This document shows positions 51,692-62,116 of a stretch of 64,000 bases of DNA, piece after piece; positions within the stretch are counted from its first letter, which is position 1; the number at the start of each line of letters is the position of its first letter. The position numbers and the translations under genes are program-made. This stretch comes from Cotesia glomerata (Eukaryota > Arthropoda > Insecta > Hymenoptera > Braconidae), in NCBI RefSeq assembly GCF_020080835.1, contig NC_058159.1, positions 20,804,474-20,868,473 of the forward strand. The letters run 5' to 3'. The notes under the pieces are model-generated. The model was not told where the DNA came from, made no database searches, and saw nothing but the letters and a program-made list of their open reading frames with translations.

Positions 51692-52756
51692 TTGGCTAGA
51701 TATCAGACATGGACAGGTCTGATCAGGTCTGAGCGTATTTAAGGCTTCAGACATGAACAGACATGAGCAGGCATGAACAGGTCTGATCAGATCTGAACGT
51801 ATTTAACGCTTCAGACATGAACAGACATGAGCAGGCATGAACAGGTCTGATCAGGTCTGAGCGTATTTAATGCTTCAGACATGAACAGGCATGAGCAGGC
51901 ATGAACAGGTCTGAACGGATTTAACGCTTCAGACATGAACAGACATGAACAGGTCTGATCAGGTATAATTTCAGGCCTGATCATACATGAACAGGCCTGC
52001 TCAGGTCTAATTTCAGGCCTGATCAGATATGAACAGGTCTGCTCAGGTCTAATTTCAGGCCTGATCAGATATGAACAGGTCTGATCAGTCCTGATCATTT
52101 TTTCCCGGGTAACAATGGGCTTTCAGACCTGACCATGTCTGATCAGGCCTGATCAGGCATGGTCATTTTTCATGTCTGATCAGGCCTGATCAGGCATGGT
52201 CATTTTTCATGTCTGATCAGGCCTGAAGACTCATGCCTGTTCATGTCTGATCAGGTCTGATCATTTTTTCCCGGGAAGACACTATTTTTTGAATTTTTAA
52301 ACCGCAATAACTTTTGAATGAAAAAACCGATTTTCACGCGGTTGGCAGCATTCGACGCAGTTTTTTAAGCCCCACAAAGAATCTTGAATTTTGAATTGAT
52401 CGCGCTAGGAATTTCGGAGTTATTCCGAAAAAACACTTTTTTCGGTTTTCTTTCGTTCACGATATCTCTTGAATGAATCAACCGATTTTGACCGGACTGG
52501 TGGCGATCGACGTGGTTTTTTGAGGTTAAGAGCTGATTAGTTTTTGGAATTGAACCTTTAAGCCGTTTTAAAGTTATTCCAAAAAAACCATATTTGAAAA
52601 AAAATTTTTTTTCAGTTTTTTTAAGATTTCTCAAAATCTATTGATCTGAATCAGTCCAAATAGTTTTCAAACTCTAAGTTTGGTCAAGCTCTTTCGAATG
52701 GCACCAACCTCGATGAAATTGGTCAAGCCGTTCAAAAGTTATAAGCGGTTCACATA

Positions 52757-52856
<100 letters not shown>

Positions 52857-53669
52857 TACAGACATCGTGACAACCTCGCGGTGATAGTCAGGGAAGCTTC
52901 CTATGACCTTCAAACGTCGAGATCTGATGAAAACTCGATTTTTGCAAAACGGGGTGAAAACAATAACTTCCCGATTTTTGAAAATCTTCGATTTTCTTAG
53001 CGGGAAGTTAAAAAATTTTATAAAATTAGATCAATCATGATTCTCATGTATTTCGAACCGCCGAATATAAATCTCGAATTTATATGGCTCAGACATCTCT
53101 TAAAATCTAAATAAATGGCAAAAAATAAAAATAAATCAAGTCCGTTATGATAAAAATCAATTTTTAAATAAAAATAAAATATCTTCCATGACAGCATACA
53201 AGCCGTTAACCCAGGGACTCTGCCAGACGGTTCTGTTGCCCGCCGTCACCATGTGGAGGTGCCCTGGTTACAGGCACAAGCATTCAAGCAAGAAATCAGG
53301 AATGATTAAAATTTCGATGAAAAGAAGGAGTTCCGAAAATTCATCAGTGTACTGACCAGATGTGAAAGGTTGTATTGATTCATCTAAGATAAGTTTGAAA
53401 ACTGTGCTTCTTCATAATGGAAACATATTGGCACTGATTTACAATTTGCAAATCGTATTAGATGAAATAAACTATTCGGAACATTAATGGAAAGTTTGTG
53501 GTGATATAAAATTTGCAACTGCACTGTTCGACCAACAATCAGGGTTCACAAAATATTCTGCTATTTATGTTTGCGGGATAGTTGAGATCGAACAAATCAC
53601 TATGTTTACGATGCCAAATAAGAAGAAGGAATTTTTGGTCCCCGAACAGAACCTCGAATTCGAACTTTA

Positions 53670-53822
53670 TTATACTACGCGTCTCGTTCTTCGATGATTA
53701 ATGGATTGATTACATGTAGTACTGTCAAGTACGTGTCGACTACACAACTTTTAGAGTTTAAATTTGAAATCTTTTCCCCGCGCCAAGCCTCCACTGCCTG
53801 GCGCGCACCCTTGCGGACTCAT
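53670..53822. repeat. DIRS left inverted terminal repeat
   Basis: Starts TTATACTACGCGTCTCGTTC and ends TTGCGGACTCAT. Inverted counterpart at 58319-58519, which is longer at its outer end. Confidence 0.85.
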
Positions 53823-53911
53823 ATTGTTTTGTTGTGTCGACGACAACAGACGTGAGAAAAATTTGTTAAAAATTTTTTAATTTTTTAAGAAAAATAAAAA
53901 TCAGCTTAGAC

Positions 53912-55280
53912 ATGGGAAAATCTAAAAAGCGTTCTAGATCACGCTCTAGATCTCGTTCCCAAGATCGTTCAAGTTCCAGAAGACGCATGCAGGAACAACT
54001 TGACATGCTGGCAAAGAGCGTACAGGAGTTAATAAAACAACAGGCATCTCAGAATGAGTTAATTAATTCTAATCAGCCTAATAAGGGTGAGTACAGATAA
54101 TTGGGAGAATTTTATATTCATGGTAGCTTAATGTGTGTGTCTTCCATACGAAGTATCACAGGGGTTATTTCCACACGAACATAACCCTGTTCTGTATGAA
54201 CATAAATAGATGTCTTGAGGCATCTCCTTTCCACACGAAAGATAGGCTTGTCATACAAGAATGAAATAATTCTTGATATTAAATGCCCAATGTATGACAT
54301 ATTTTCTCGTTATTACAGACATTGGCAGTAATAGGAAAAACACCCCAGCCAACAAGGCTCAAGAGGTTATACCCGCCAAAAAGAATGAGATACCAGCCAC
54401 AGAGGCTGACAATGAAGTACAAAAATCACCAGAGGTGATTACTGAGGAAACGCAGAACCAAGTTGAGAAGGTCACTGATTCTTTGGAGGAAGGACAGCTT
54501 GATGACGAGAATTACGAGCTAGATGATGAACTTCGAGAAGTCTTGGGGGAGGAGATTCCTGTCACAAAGGCTCCAGTTAAGATTAATGATAATCTTAAGA
54601 AATGGTGGCAAGATTGGATGTCAAAAGGCTTGACTGAGGAGGTGAGAAAATCTCTGCTCAAAAAACAACCTAAAAATGTAGATTTTAGGTCTGAGGCTCC
54701 TAAAGTTAACCTTGAGGTGCAGCGTCACTTGACTGACATAGCCAAGAAGCGCGATGATCACTTCGCTGAGACACAAGGCTGCGTAGGAGCAGCTATTCTG
54801 TCACTGAGCTCAGCTGTATCACTATTATCTGATAGCTCATCAGAGTCTATAGATCAGATAAGCCTGGTTAAAAGTCTTTGGGATACCGGGAAGATTTTAT
54901 GTGATGTCTTTCATCAACAGTCAGTAGCTAGGAAGTCGTTCATCACACCGACTTTAGATAAAGATATAAAACCAACACTAGAAGCGAGTGTCCCTGATGA
55001 ATGGCTTTACGGTGAGAAGCTTAATGAGAAAGTTAAAGATGCGAAGGCAATAGTGAAAGCTGCATCAACATTGAAGACCGCAGAAAAACCAGCAGCTAAA
55101 AAACAAGCTCCTAGGAACTTCTCCCAGGGAAACTTCAGAGGCCCACCTGCGAGATTCAGGCAGGTGGGCGCTTACCAGAGGAGATTTGTTACGAACCCGA
55201 AATACAGGCAGAGACACACTGCGACAGCGGGAGCGTCGAAAACAGCTCAGAAGACGACCACGGAGAAGAGTGCGAAGTAA
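53912..55280 (+). CDS. DIRS gag-like protein, spliced
   Basis: The N-terminus from ATG 53912 is Arg/Ser-rich (KKRSRSRSRSRSQDRSSSRR) and would bind nucleic acid. The first exon ends at 54086 before GTGAGT, and exon 2 starts at 54319 after TTATTACAG. The phases match (AAG-G/AC) and give about 379 residues. The acidic middle (EEGQLDDENYELDDELREVL) is followed by a region with WWQDWMSKG and a basic, Gly/Arg/Lys-rich C-terminus (RNFSQGNFRGPPARF, KYRQRHT). No CCHC knuckle. It stops 35 bp before the RT start codon, which is in another frame. The unspliced reading would stop at 54100. Assignment rests on position and composition. Confidence 0.75.
54087..54318 (+). other. Predicted intron in DIRS gag
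   Basis: 232 bp with canonical GTGAGT donor and a TTTTCTCGTTATTACAG acceptor preceded by a pyrimidine-rich stretch. Removal joins two open frames in phase. The intron has several stops. Confidence 0.7.
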
Positions 55281-55315
55281 TTTTGGTTTCTGAAAAGGAA
55301 CCACAGGAGGTAAAT

Positions 55316-57127
55316 ATGTTAGCAGGAAGACTTAGTTTGTTCACTGAGCATTGGGAAGGTATTTCCGATGATGAATTCATTATTGACTGGATCAGAGGCT
55401 ACGATATTCCCTTTAAGACACGTCCTACTCAACTTATTGAGCCTAGAGAACCTACATGGTCTCCTAGTGATGATCTGAGAGTCCAAAGGGCGATCGATAA
55501 GCTTTTACAGAAAAAAGCTATTGAGGTCTGTACAGATTCCGATGATCAATTCGTGTCCACGTACTTTTTAGTCCCAAAACCGGACGGTTCGGATCGTTTT
55601 ATTATTAACTTAAAAAAATTGAATGATTATATAGAAACAGAGCGCTTCAAAATGGAAGATCTGAGATCAGCGAGACATCTTATTGATAGGGGAGCGTTTA
55701 CGGCTAATTTAGATTTAGAGGACGCGTACTTGTTAGTTCGGGTGAATTACGTTAGTAGGAAATATCTTAGATTCAGGTTCAGAGGTCAACTTTATCAGTT
55801 CACGTGTCTACCGTTCGGCCTGTGCTCCAGTCCTTATACTTTTACTAAGATAATGAAGCCGGTGGTCAACATGCTTAGATCAAAGGGTCTTTTGTCTGTA
55901 GTTTATCTAGATGATTTTCTATGCATAGGTAACAGTTATAAGAGTTGTAAGAGCAATGTACAGACAACAATTGAATTACTAGAGAGTTTAGGATTTATTA
56001 TAAATTATAATAAAAGTTCGACGACTCCTAGCAAAAGATGTAAATATCTAGGTTTCGTATTAGACTCCAAAAAATATCAGGTAGAGATTACTAATGAAAA
56101 AAGAACTCAAGTTAAGAAAATGCTTGATTCTGTTGAGTTAGGTAGTCGTTATAGATTAAGGTTTATAGCACAATTGATTGGAGTCCTGATAGCATGTATT
56201 CCGGGAGTAGAATATGGAAGGGCATATAGTAAAAGGTTAGAGAGAGCGAAGTGGCTAGCTTTGTTGATAAACAATAAAAATTTTGAAGGCTTTATGTTAC
56301 TGAAGGAGGATGTTTTTGAAGATATTAGATGGTGGAGAGATAATATTATGTTGGCCAGCAGTAGAATAAAGTCCCACATTTATAAGTTGGTGGTAACTTC
56401 GGATGCCTCCAGAACAGGATGGGGTGCGGAGTCTAGTGGTGTAGTTACACAAGGTTTCTTGTGCGAAATTCTTCTACGTATAGACAATACGACAGCTATT
56501 GCCTATATTAATAAAGCTGGTGGGATTAGGTACCCAGTACTCTCAGAGCTGGCAAGGAAGTTTTGGCAATGGTGTGAAGTTAGAAAGATTTGGCCGGTTG
56601 CAACGTATATTCCTTCAGCGTTGAACGTGGATGCAGACGCTGCTTCTAGAGTAAGAAACTTAGACACTGAGCGGGAACTATCTCCTGTAGTTTTTCAAAA
56701 AATTCTAAAAGTTTTGGGATCACCGTCTGTTGACCTTTTTGCCTCACGCATTAATAAAAAATGTGTAAGATTCTGCTCTCGCTATCCGGATCCAGATGCA
56801 GAGTCAGTTGACGCGTTTACGGTGTCTTGGAGTAAGGAATATTTTTATGCCTTCCCTCCGTTTGCCTTGGTCCTACCAACTTTGAGGAAAATAATCAATG
56901 ATGAAGCAGTGGGTATTGTGGTAGCTCCACTGTGGAAAGCTCAACCATGGTATCCATTATTTACTTCCCTGCTCAGTGAACCTCCATTGATATTTAAACC
57001 GTCCTTATCACTACTTTTATCTCCTTCTAGACAAGAACTTCATCCACTGGCAACGAAGCTCTCACTTGTGGTCGGGAAATTATCAGGTAGGCCTTCGTCA
57101 TCAATGGCATCAAGGAAGAATCAATAA
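55316..57127 (+). CDS. DIRS reverse transcriptase-RNase H, with methyltransferase-like domain
   Basis: 603 residues from ATG 55316 (the frame is open from 55283). RT palm: LIINL-type FIINLKKLNDYI, LDLEDAY near residue 132, CLPFGLCSSPYTFTK and the catalytic YLDDFLCIG near residue 197. The connection reads CKYLGFVLD. RNase H begins SDASRTGWGA near 56400 but then jumps to LRIDNTTAIAYINKAGG, missing roughly the central half, so it is internally deleted in frame. The C-terminal third (DLFASRINKK, RYPDPDAESVDAF, YAFPPFALV, PLWKAQPWYPL) matches the methyltransferase-like domain typical of DIRS elements. It copies the element RNA. It overlaps no neighbour; the recombinase follows 5 bp later. Confidence 0.85.
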   Translation: MLAGRLSLFTEHWEGISDDEFIIDWIRGYDIPFKTRPTQLIEPREPTWSPSDDLRVQRAIDKLLQKKAIEVCTDSDDQFVSTYFLVPKPDGSDRFIINLKKLNDYIETERFKMEDLRSARHLIDRGAFTANLDLEDAYLLVRVNYVSRKYLRFRFRGQLYQFTCLPFGLCSSPYTFTKIMKPVVNMLRSKGLLSVVYLDDFLCIGNSYKSCKSNVQTTIELLESLGFIINYNKSSTTPSKRCKYLGFVLDSKKYQVEITNEKRTQVKKMLDSVELGSRYRLRFIAQLIGVLIACIPGVEYGRAYSKRLERAKWLALLINNKNFEGFMLLKEDVFEDIRWWRDNIMLASSRIKSHIYKLVVTSDASRTGWGAESSGVVTQGFLCEILLRIDNTTAIAYINKAGGIRYPVLSELARKFWQWCEVRKIWPVATYIPSALNVDADAASRVRNLDTERELSPVVFQKILKVLGSPSVDLFASRINKKCVRFCSRYPDPDAESVDAFTVSWSKEYFYAFPPFALVLPTLRKIINDEAVGIVVAPLWKAQPWYPLFTSLLSEPPLIFKPSLSLLLSPSRQELHPLATKLSLVVGKLSGRPSSSMASRKNQ

Positions 57128-57132
57128 ATATA

Positions 57133-58040
57133 ATGCTGAGTTCGTTGGCAGAGTCAACGGTCAAACAATACGAAGGACCTTTAAAAAGATGGCTCGTATT
57201 TGCTCAAGAAAATAAAATTGATGCCTTTGAGCCAGCAAGCACCGAAGTCATTAGTTTCCTGACATCGCGATTTAACGAAGGTGCAACATACGGAACCCTC
57301 AACTCATCAAGAGCTGCCATCTCTCTTATATCGAAGAACAGTCTCTCAAATGATCCTCTAATATCGAGATTCATTCGAGGAACTTACAAGATAAGGCCAG
57401 CGCGTCTCAAATATTCAGAAACCTGGGACACGGACATAGTACTTACGTATATTGAAAAGATGACAGATCTGGATAAGTTGAAACTAAAAGAATTAACAGA
57501 GATTACAGCAACACTGTTAATCCTCATTACAGCCCATAGATTGCAAACCTTAGCCTTAATTAAAACAGAAAATATAATAGAATCAACTGTTGGGTTGAAG
57601 ATAAAAATACCTGATTTGATTAAAACGTCTAGACCAGGAGGAAAGCAGCCAATACTTTCAATTCCTTTCTTCAAGGATAGGAAAAGTATTTGCGTAGCAT
57701 CCATCATCCTGTACTACCTAAAACGCACAGAATAGTTGAGGTCCAAATCAGATAGGCTGTTTATAGCGACGATCAAGCCTTATAAGCCAGCTAGTGCCCA
57801 AACGATTGGACACTGGATTAAAGACTTACTAAAGAAAGCAGGAGTGGACACTAATATCTTTACTGCATATAGTGCTAAACATGCGGCTGTATCTAAGGCC
57901 TACAGTAAGGGTGTAGATGTTGATACCATTCGAAGAACTGCAAGTTGGTCAGTGGCTCCAAAGTATTCGCTAATTTTTATAACAGACCAATTGTAGGATC
58001 CAATGAGATTTTTGCACGTTCCTTAGCAAGTAAGAAGTAA
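57133..58040 (+). pseudogene. DIRS tyrosine recombinase, broken
   Basis: Reads SLAESTVKQYEGPLKRWLVF (core-binding domain), the box I Arg region ILITAHRLQTLALIK, then an in-frame TAG at 57733. The frame resumes as DRLFIATIKPYKPAS ... FTAYSAKHAAVSKAYS ... VDTIRRTASWS. The box II His-x-x-Arg is YSAK here, so both residues are changed. A frameshift near 57960 moves the nucleophile region FANFYNRPIVGSNEIFARSL into another frame, ending TAA 58040. In intact DIRS elements this enzyme integrates the circular DNA. Confidence 0.85.
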
Positions 58041-58090
58041 TACAGCATGTACACTTGATAAATAAATGTTATCACTGACTCTAAACCTCT

Positions 58091-58217
58091 ACATGTAATC
58101 AATCCATTAATCATCGAAGAACCAGACGCGTAGTATAATTGTACGATCAAGCGAGCCCGCCGAAGGCGGGCGAAGCTCGATCGAGATTATACGTAGCGTC
58201 TCGTTCGAAGATGATTA
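58091..58217. repeat. DIRS internal complementary region
   Basis: The left half (to about 58138) is complementary to the outer edge of the left terminal repeat (ATCAATCCATTAATCATCGA ... CGTAGTATAA). The right half is complementary to the outer edge of the right repeat (TTGTACGATCAAGCGAGCCC ... TCGTTCGAAGATGATTA). This is the template that DIRS elements use to restore ends during circle formation. Confidence 0.85.
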
Positions 58218-58318
58218 CTACCCTCCCAATATTCTACCCAATTTTTAACTGTAACCCAGTAATCATCTTGGTACTAGTGATAACATAAGAATAAAAGAGA
58301 ACATAACACTCTAAAATT

Positions 58319-58519
58319 ATGAGTCCGCAAGGGTGCGCGCCAGGCAGTGGAGGCTTGGCGCGGGGAAAAGATTTCAAATTTAAACTCTAAAAGTTGTGTA
58401 GTCGACACGTACTTGACAGTAATACATGTAATCAATCCATTAATCATCTTCGAACGAGACGCTACGTATAATCTCGATCGAGCTTCGCCCGCCTTCGGCG
58501 GGCTCGCTTGATCGTACAA
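58319..58519. repeat. DIRS right inverted terminal repeat
   Basis: Inverted counterpart of 53670-53822 plus an outer extension with a strong hairpin (GCCCGCCTTCGGCGGGC) ending TTGATCGTACAA. Confidence 0.85.
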
Positions 58520-58905
58520 TTTCAATTACAACTTAGGGTTGCTTGATAAATCTTGAATTGTACATTTTACATTCTTACTTTCTACACTTTCCTGAAAATC
58601 TTGACGATTACAGTGACGAGTAAGGCGGAGGATTCCACCAAGACACCAGTGTAATAAAAACGATATCAAAAAAAGTAAAATTAACTAAAATTTTTTAAGG
58701 ATTTAGGTAAAAAAAATTTTAAATCATTTTAAATCGCCTAAACTGCCGATTTTCATCATTTTTTTCGGTTTTTCAAAGTTTTCTCGAAAATTTGACGGTG
58801 TACGGGTCAAACTGACCTCAAATTCGGATTCAGCGGGTTGAAATACATAAAGATATAAGGATCCTGTCAAAAGTACTAACAACTTTTTTTTTTTGTGTGC
58901 CGGTG

Positions 58906-59860
58906 TAATTATTCCTGTTAGAAATTTTACTTAAAGTTAATTTTTCAACTAGTTAAACAATTGTTAACTAACAAAATTTTTTCGAACTTCCATCTTAATT
59001 GTAAGTGAAAAAAAATGTTTAAATAATTGTCGTACAAAATTTTCGCTTCGTAGAGCTTTTCTTACATACATACTTAACCAGATTACGCCATAAAAGTTAA
59101 AAAAATATTTATACTTTGTTTATAATAATTCTTTTATTTGAACAAAAACTAAAAAATCCAAGTAATGTTAAAAAAATTTTTTTTTTCTTAATCATCATAT
59201 TATCGTTTTTTTATTAATACAAGATATTAATTGATTTGCAAAATAAATTTTTTCCGCCATTTGATAAATTTTTTATAAACAAATTGATTATTTCAATATT
59301 TAAAAACAATTTTTTTTCACAACTCTATTATATTACGAATATTATGATTTTTAAAAAAAAATTTTTCCTTAATAACAATTTTTAATTGTTTATAATCGTT
59401 TTTTTTTATATTTCTATTGTTTAAATATTTAGTTAAGAAATTTTTTTTATCAACAATTCTATTGTTTATTAACTTACGGATTTGTTATAAACAAATTTTT
59501 AACATTTTTATATTTTTTTTCTAAAACTTCTAAAATTAACAAAAATAACCATATATAACAAAGTACAGAAAAAATTTTTTTTCAATTTTTTATAGTACTT
59601 TTAAAAAACACGTGCTACAAAAGTTGCAGCGGCTGCTTCGGTTGACTACTAAAAAACTAACATAACTTTTAAACTATTAGAGATACGAAAATAAACATTC
59701 TAGTCGATTTCATACATGACTAAACGATCTTTTAAATTTTATTAAAAAAAATTTTAGATATTGCTAATCTATTATTATGCGCATTTGTTGGTGATAAATT
59801 ATTTCCTCTTTTTTTATGTTTATTAATATAAATAATAATTACTTTCATTGTTCAAACAAA
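58906..59860. other. AT-rich stretch, nothing recognised
   Basis: Dominated by homopolymer runs. No gene or paired repeat. Confidence 0.5.
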
Positions 59861-60592
59861 AAATTAGGAAAACGGTTGACCCTAAAAGCCATCCCTGCAA
59901 CTTTCCGCCAATTCTATACCTAAGCGCTTGAAATATATACGCGAATTCTGCTCAGCTACACGCTTTATACGCTCTTCGAGCTCATAAATACAATTTGTGT
60001 ATTATTTTGAGCTCTCCGAGCTCAAAAAAATAGCTTTTGTATGCTTTTGAGCTCTTCGAGCTCAAAAGTTTGATAAAACACTATTTTTTGAATTTTCAAA
60101 TCGCAATCAAATTTGAATGAATGAACCGATTTTCACGCGGTTGGTGGCATTCAACGCAGTTTCTTAAGCTTCATAAAAAACCTTTAAGTTTATATTGATA
60201 AAGTAGAAAACTTCGGAGTAATTCCGAAAAAACACTTTTTTCGGTTTTCTTTCGTCAACGATAATTCGTGATAACTCACGAACGAATCACCCGATTTTGA
60301 CCGGACTAACGGCGATCGACGAGGTTTTTTGATGTTAAGAGCTGAGTAGTTTTTGTAATTGATCGGTAGAGCTGTTTAAAAGTTATTCCAAAAAAACCAC
60401 TTTTGAAAAAATTTTTTTTGTAGTTTTTTTGCGATTTCTCAAAATCTACCGGTCCAAATCGTTTCAAAGTGTATACAAAATCTAAGTTTGGTCAAGCCCT
60501 TTTGAATGGCACCAACCGTAATCAAATCGATCAATCCGTTCAAAAGTTATAAGAGGTTTACATACATCCACACACACACACACACACACACA
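59861..60592 (+). repeat. GAGCTC-word interspersed repeat, copy 7, 3' end missing
   Basis: Complete from CGGTTGACCCTAAAAGCC through the GAGCTC words (59970-60065) and ACCGATTTT modules to the (CA)n run at 60570-60592, where it stops abruptly at an R1-type LINE. The usual tail after the CA run is absent. Confidence 0.8.
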
Positions 60593-60739
60593 CCTCGTGT
60601 CGGGCTTGCTGGGTCCCGCATCGGGCGCCTCCCCAGGTGGTGGATAGGGGAATGCCCGGCATATCTGCACGTTAGATACGTCGGGTACCGAGGAAATAGA
60701 ATACTCGGGGTGGACCAAAACCTAGCAAAAGATGATATG

Positions 60740-62116
60740 AAAATGACAGATCAATTTCAAACATCGTCTACGGTGCAGAGGGGGGATACCTCAGTGCCGG
60801 CGAAGGAAGGCGTGCAAACGGGCCTAAACTCGTCATTATCAAGCGACCGTTTGAACAGCGGAGTAGACCCCATGGCTCTGCTGTCTAGAAATGCTAGCAA
60901 GGTTACAGGGAGTACGAAATCAGCCCAGATGACAGAGAACGGACAGCTGAGCAACATTCCTCCAAAAAGTGGAGGACCTCACCAATGGAGAGGCTCGGCA
61001 GCAAGATCGAAGAGTTAGCCGACTTCATAAAAGACAAGAAGAATCTCCATCATGAGATCAGAAAATTGGTTACGTTTATTAGTACGGCATATAGGCTGGC
61101 CAACAAATCACCAACGACGTCGGCGTCAACGACTCAAACATCTCCGAGTCTGAGCAAAAAATCACAGCCACCTCTGGTCACTCCTAAGAAATTATCACAA
61201 CAAGGAGAGGGCAACAACAAGAAGAGGCCGCCGTCCACGCCCAGTCCTTCCGCAGAAATTGACAGCCAGCACAGAAAAAGATAGCCCGGGATGATACCGG
61301 GACCAAAGTGACTCGGCAAAACAAGAAAAGGTAGAACAGGAGCCAGCGGCTCAATCTGCTACAGCCCAAAACCAGCCAAACAACGGTGGCTCCAAGAAAC
61401 CGAAGAGGAAGAAGACAAGAACTAAAGCTGTGCTTGTCCAACCAGCTGAAGGGCGAACATACGCCGATCTCCTCAAGGAAATCAAGGCCAAGGTAAGCCC
61501 TGTCGAGACGGGCGTAGACATAAAGTCTATTAAAAAGACGAAACACGTAGGCGTTCTCCTTGAAATGGCTCGAAAGACCGAAGACAGCAAGGCTTTCACC
61601 GATGCAGTAAAGGCAGCCACTGCAAACATCGGCACAGTCAAGACGCTTACACCAACAACAACGATCGAGATCCTCGATTTGGATGAAATCTCTACCGAGA
61701 GCGAAGTCCGTGAAGCACTTAAATGTGAATTCACTGACAGCCTGGAGGTCAAACGGGTAAATTTGACAAAACCCACACCACGAGGCAATCGGGCAGCCTT
61801 CTGCGAAGTAGACAAGGCCCGTATAATGATCGGTTGGGTGAACTGTCGTATACGCCCAGTTGCAAAAGTAACACGCTGTTTTAAATGTCTTGGTTTTGGA
61901 CACCAAACACGTCAGTGTGCGCGACCAGACAGAAACAAGTGCTGCTACAAATGTGGCGGAGAGAACCACAAGGCCGTAAACTGCACGGAGAAGCCAAAAT
62001 GCTTCCTTTGTGCTCCGGACAAAGATGCCCAGAATGGTCTATGCCATATTTCTGGCACTGGAGCTTGCAAGGCATTCCGCACAGCACTTGTAGAAGCCAT
62101 GAGAGGGCAGAAATGA
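60740..62116 (+). pseudogene. R1-type LINE ORF1 (gag-like, CCHC knuckles), frameshifted
   Basis: Three overlapping frames make up one gene: 60740-61018 (ATGACAGATC start), 60985-61284 (KIEELADFIKDKKNLHHE, then Pro/Ser/Lys-rich) and 61430-62116. So at least two frameshifts are present. The last part has the conserved gag region (TYADLLKEIKAKV, FCEVDKARIMIGWVNCRIRP) and three knuckles: CFKCLGFGHQTRQC, CYKCGGENHKAVNC and CFLC-x-CHISGTGAC. The TGA at 62114-62116 overlaps the ORF2 ATG at 62113 (ATGA), as in coupled LINE genes. Confidence 0.85.

Larger units (their letters stand above)
48071..52275. mobile_element. 4.2-kb composite foldback element, CCCGGGAAAAAATGA termini
   Basis: Begins CCCGGGAAAAAATGA (the first 18 bp tandemly doubled) and ends with the complement TCATTTTTTCCCGGG. 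Outer arms of about 130 bp (48192-48330, 52108-52275) mirror each other. Inside, 48331-50378 is a 2-kb palindrome, and 50379-52107 starts and ends with the same CCCGGG terminus. So at least two copies are nested. Large parts consist of short words such as CAGGCCTGATCAGACATGAA. No transposase. Confidence 0.8.
53670..58519 (+). mobile_element. DIRS-type tyrosine-recombinase retrotransposon, near full length
   Basis: Order: left terminal repeat (53670-53822), gag with a predicted intron, RT-RNase H plus methyltransferase-like domain, tyrosine recombinase, internal complementary region (58091-58217) and inverted right terminal repeat (58319-58519). The inverted repeats match over GAGTCCGCAAGGGTGCGCGC through ACACGTACTTGACAG. 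This arrangement defines DIRS1-like elements as opposed to LTR or PAT-type elements. Genes carry decay in RNase H and recombinase, so this copy is probably dead. Confidence 0.9.
53371..58651 (+). pseudogene. Transposon gene relic interrupted by DIRS element
   Basis: Left piece 53371-53669 reads CIDSSKISLKTVLLHNGN ... LDEINYSEH, stop, WKVCGDIKF ... FDQQSGFTKYS. Right piece 58576-58651 reads YFLHFPENLDDYSDE, stop, then GGGFHQDT. Both match successive parts of the same uncharacterised arthropod family as 44690-44995. The stretch expected between them is partly missing, so deletion as well as the DIRS insertion has occurred. The reading direction is toward the CACCGG end at 58905, as in the 44-kb copy. 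Confidence 0.7.

Noticed and set aside
51811..52098. Open frame with repeated RPEQTCSYLI units
   Set aside because: The repeats come from the DNA words of the foldback element; there is no start context or homologous protein.
48071..52275. Possible CRISPR-like array (regularly recurring CCTGATCAGG words)
   Set aside because: Words are unevenly spaced, occur in both orientations, have no unique spacers, and the context is a eukaryotic foldback element.
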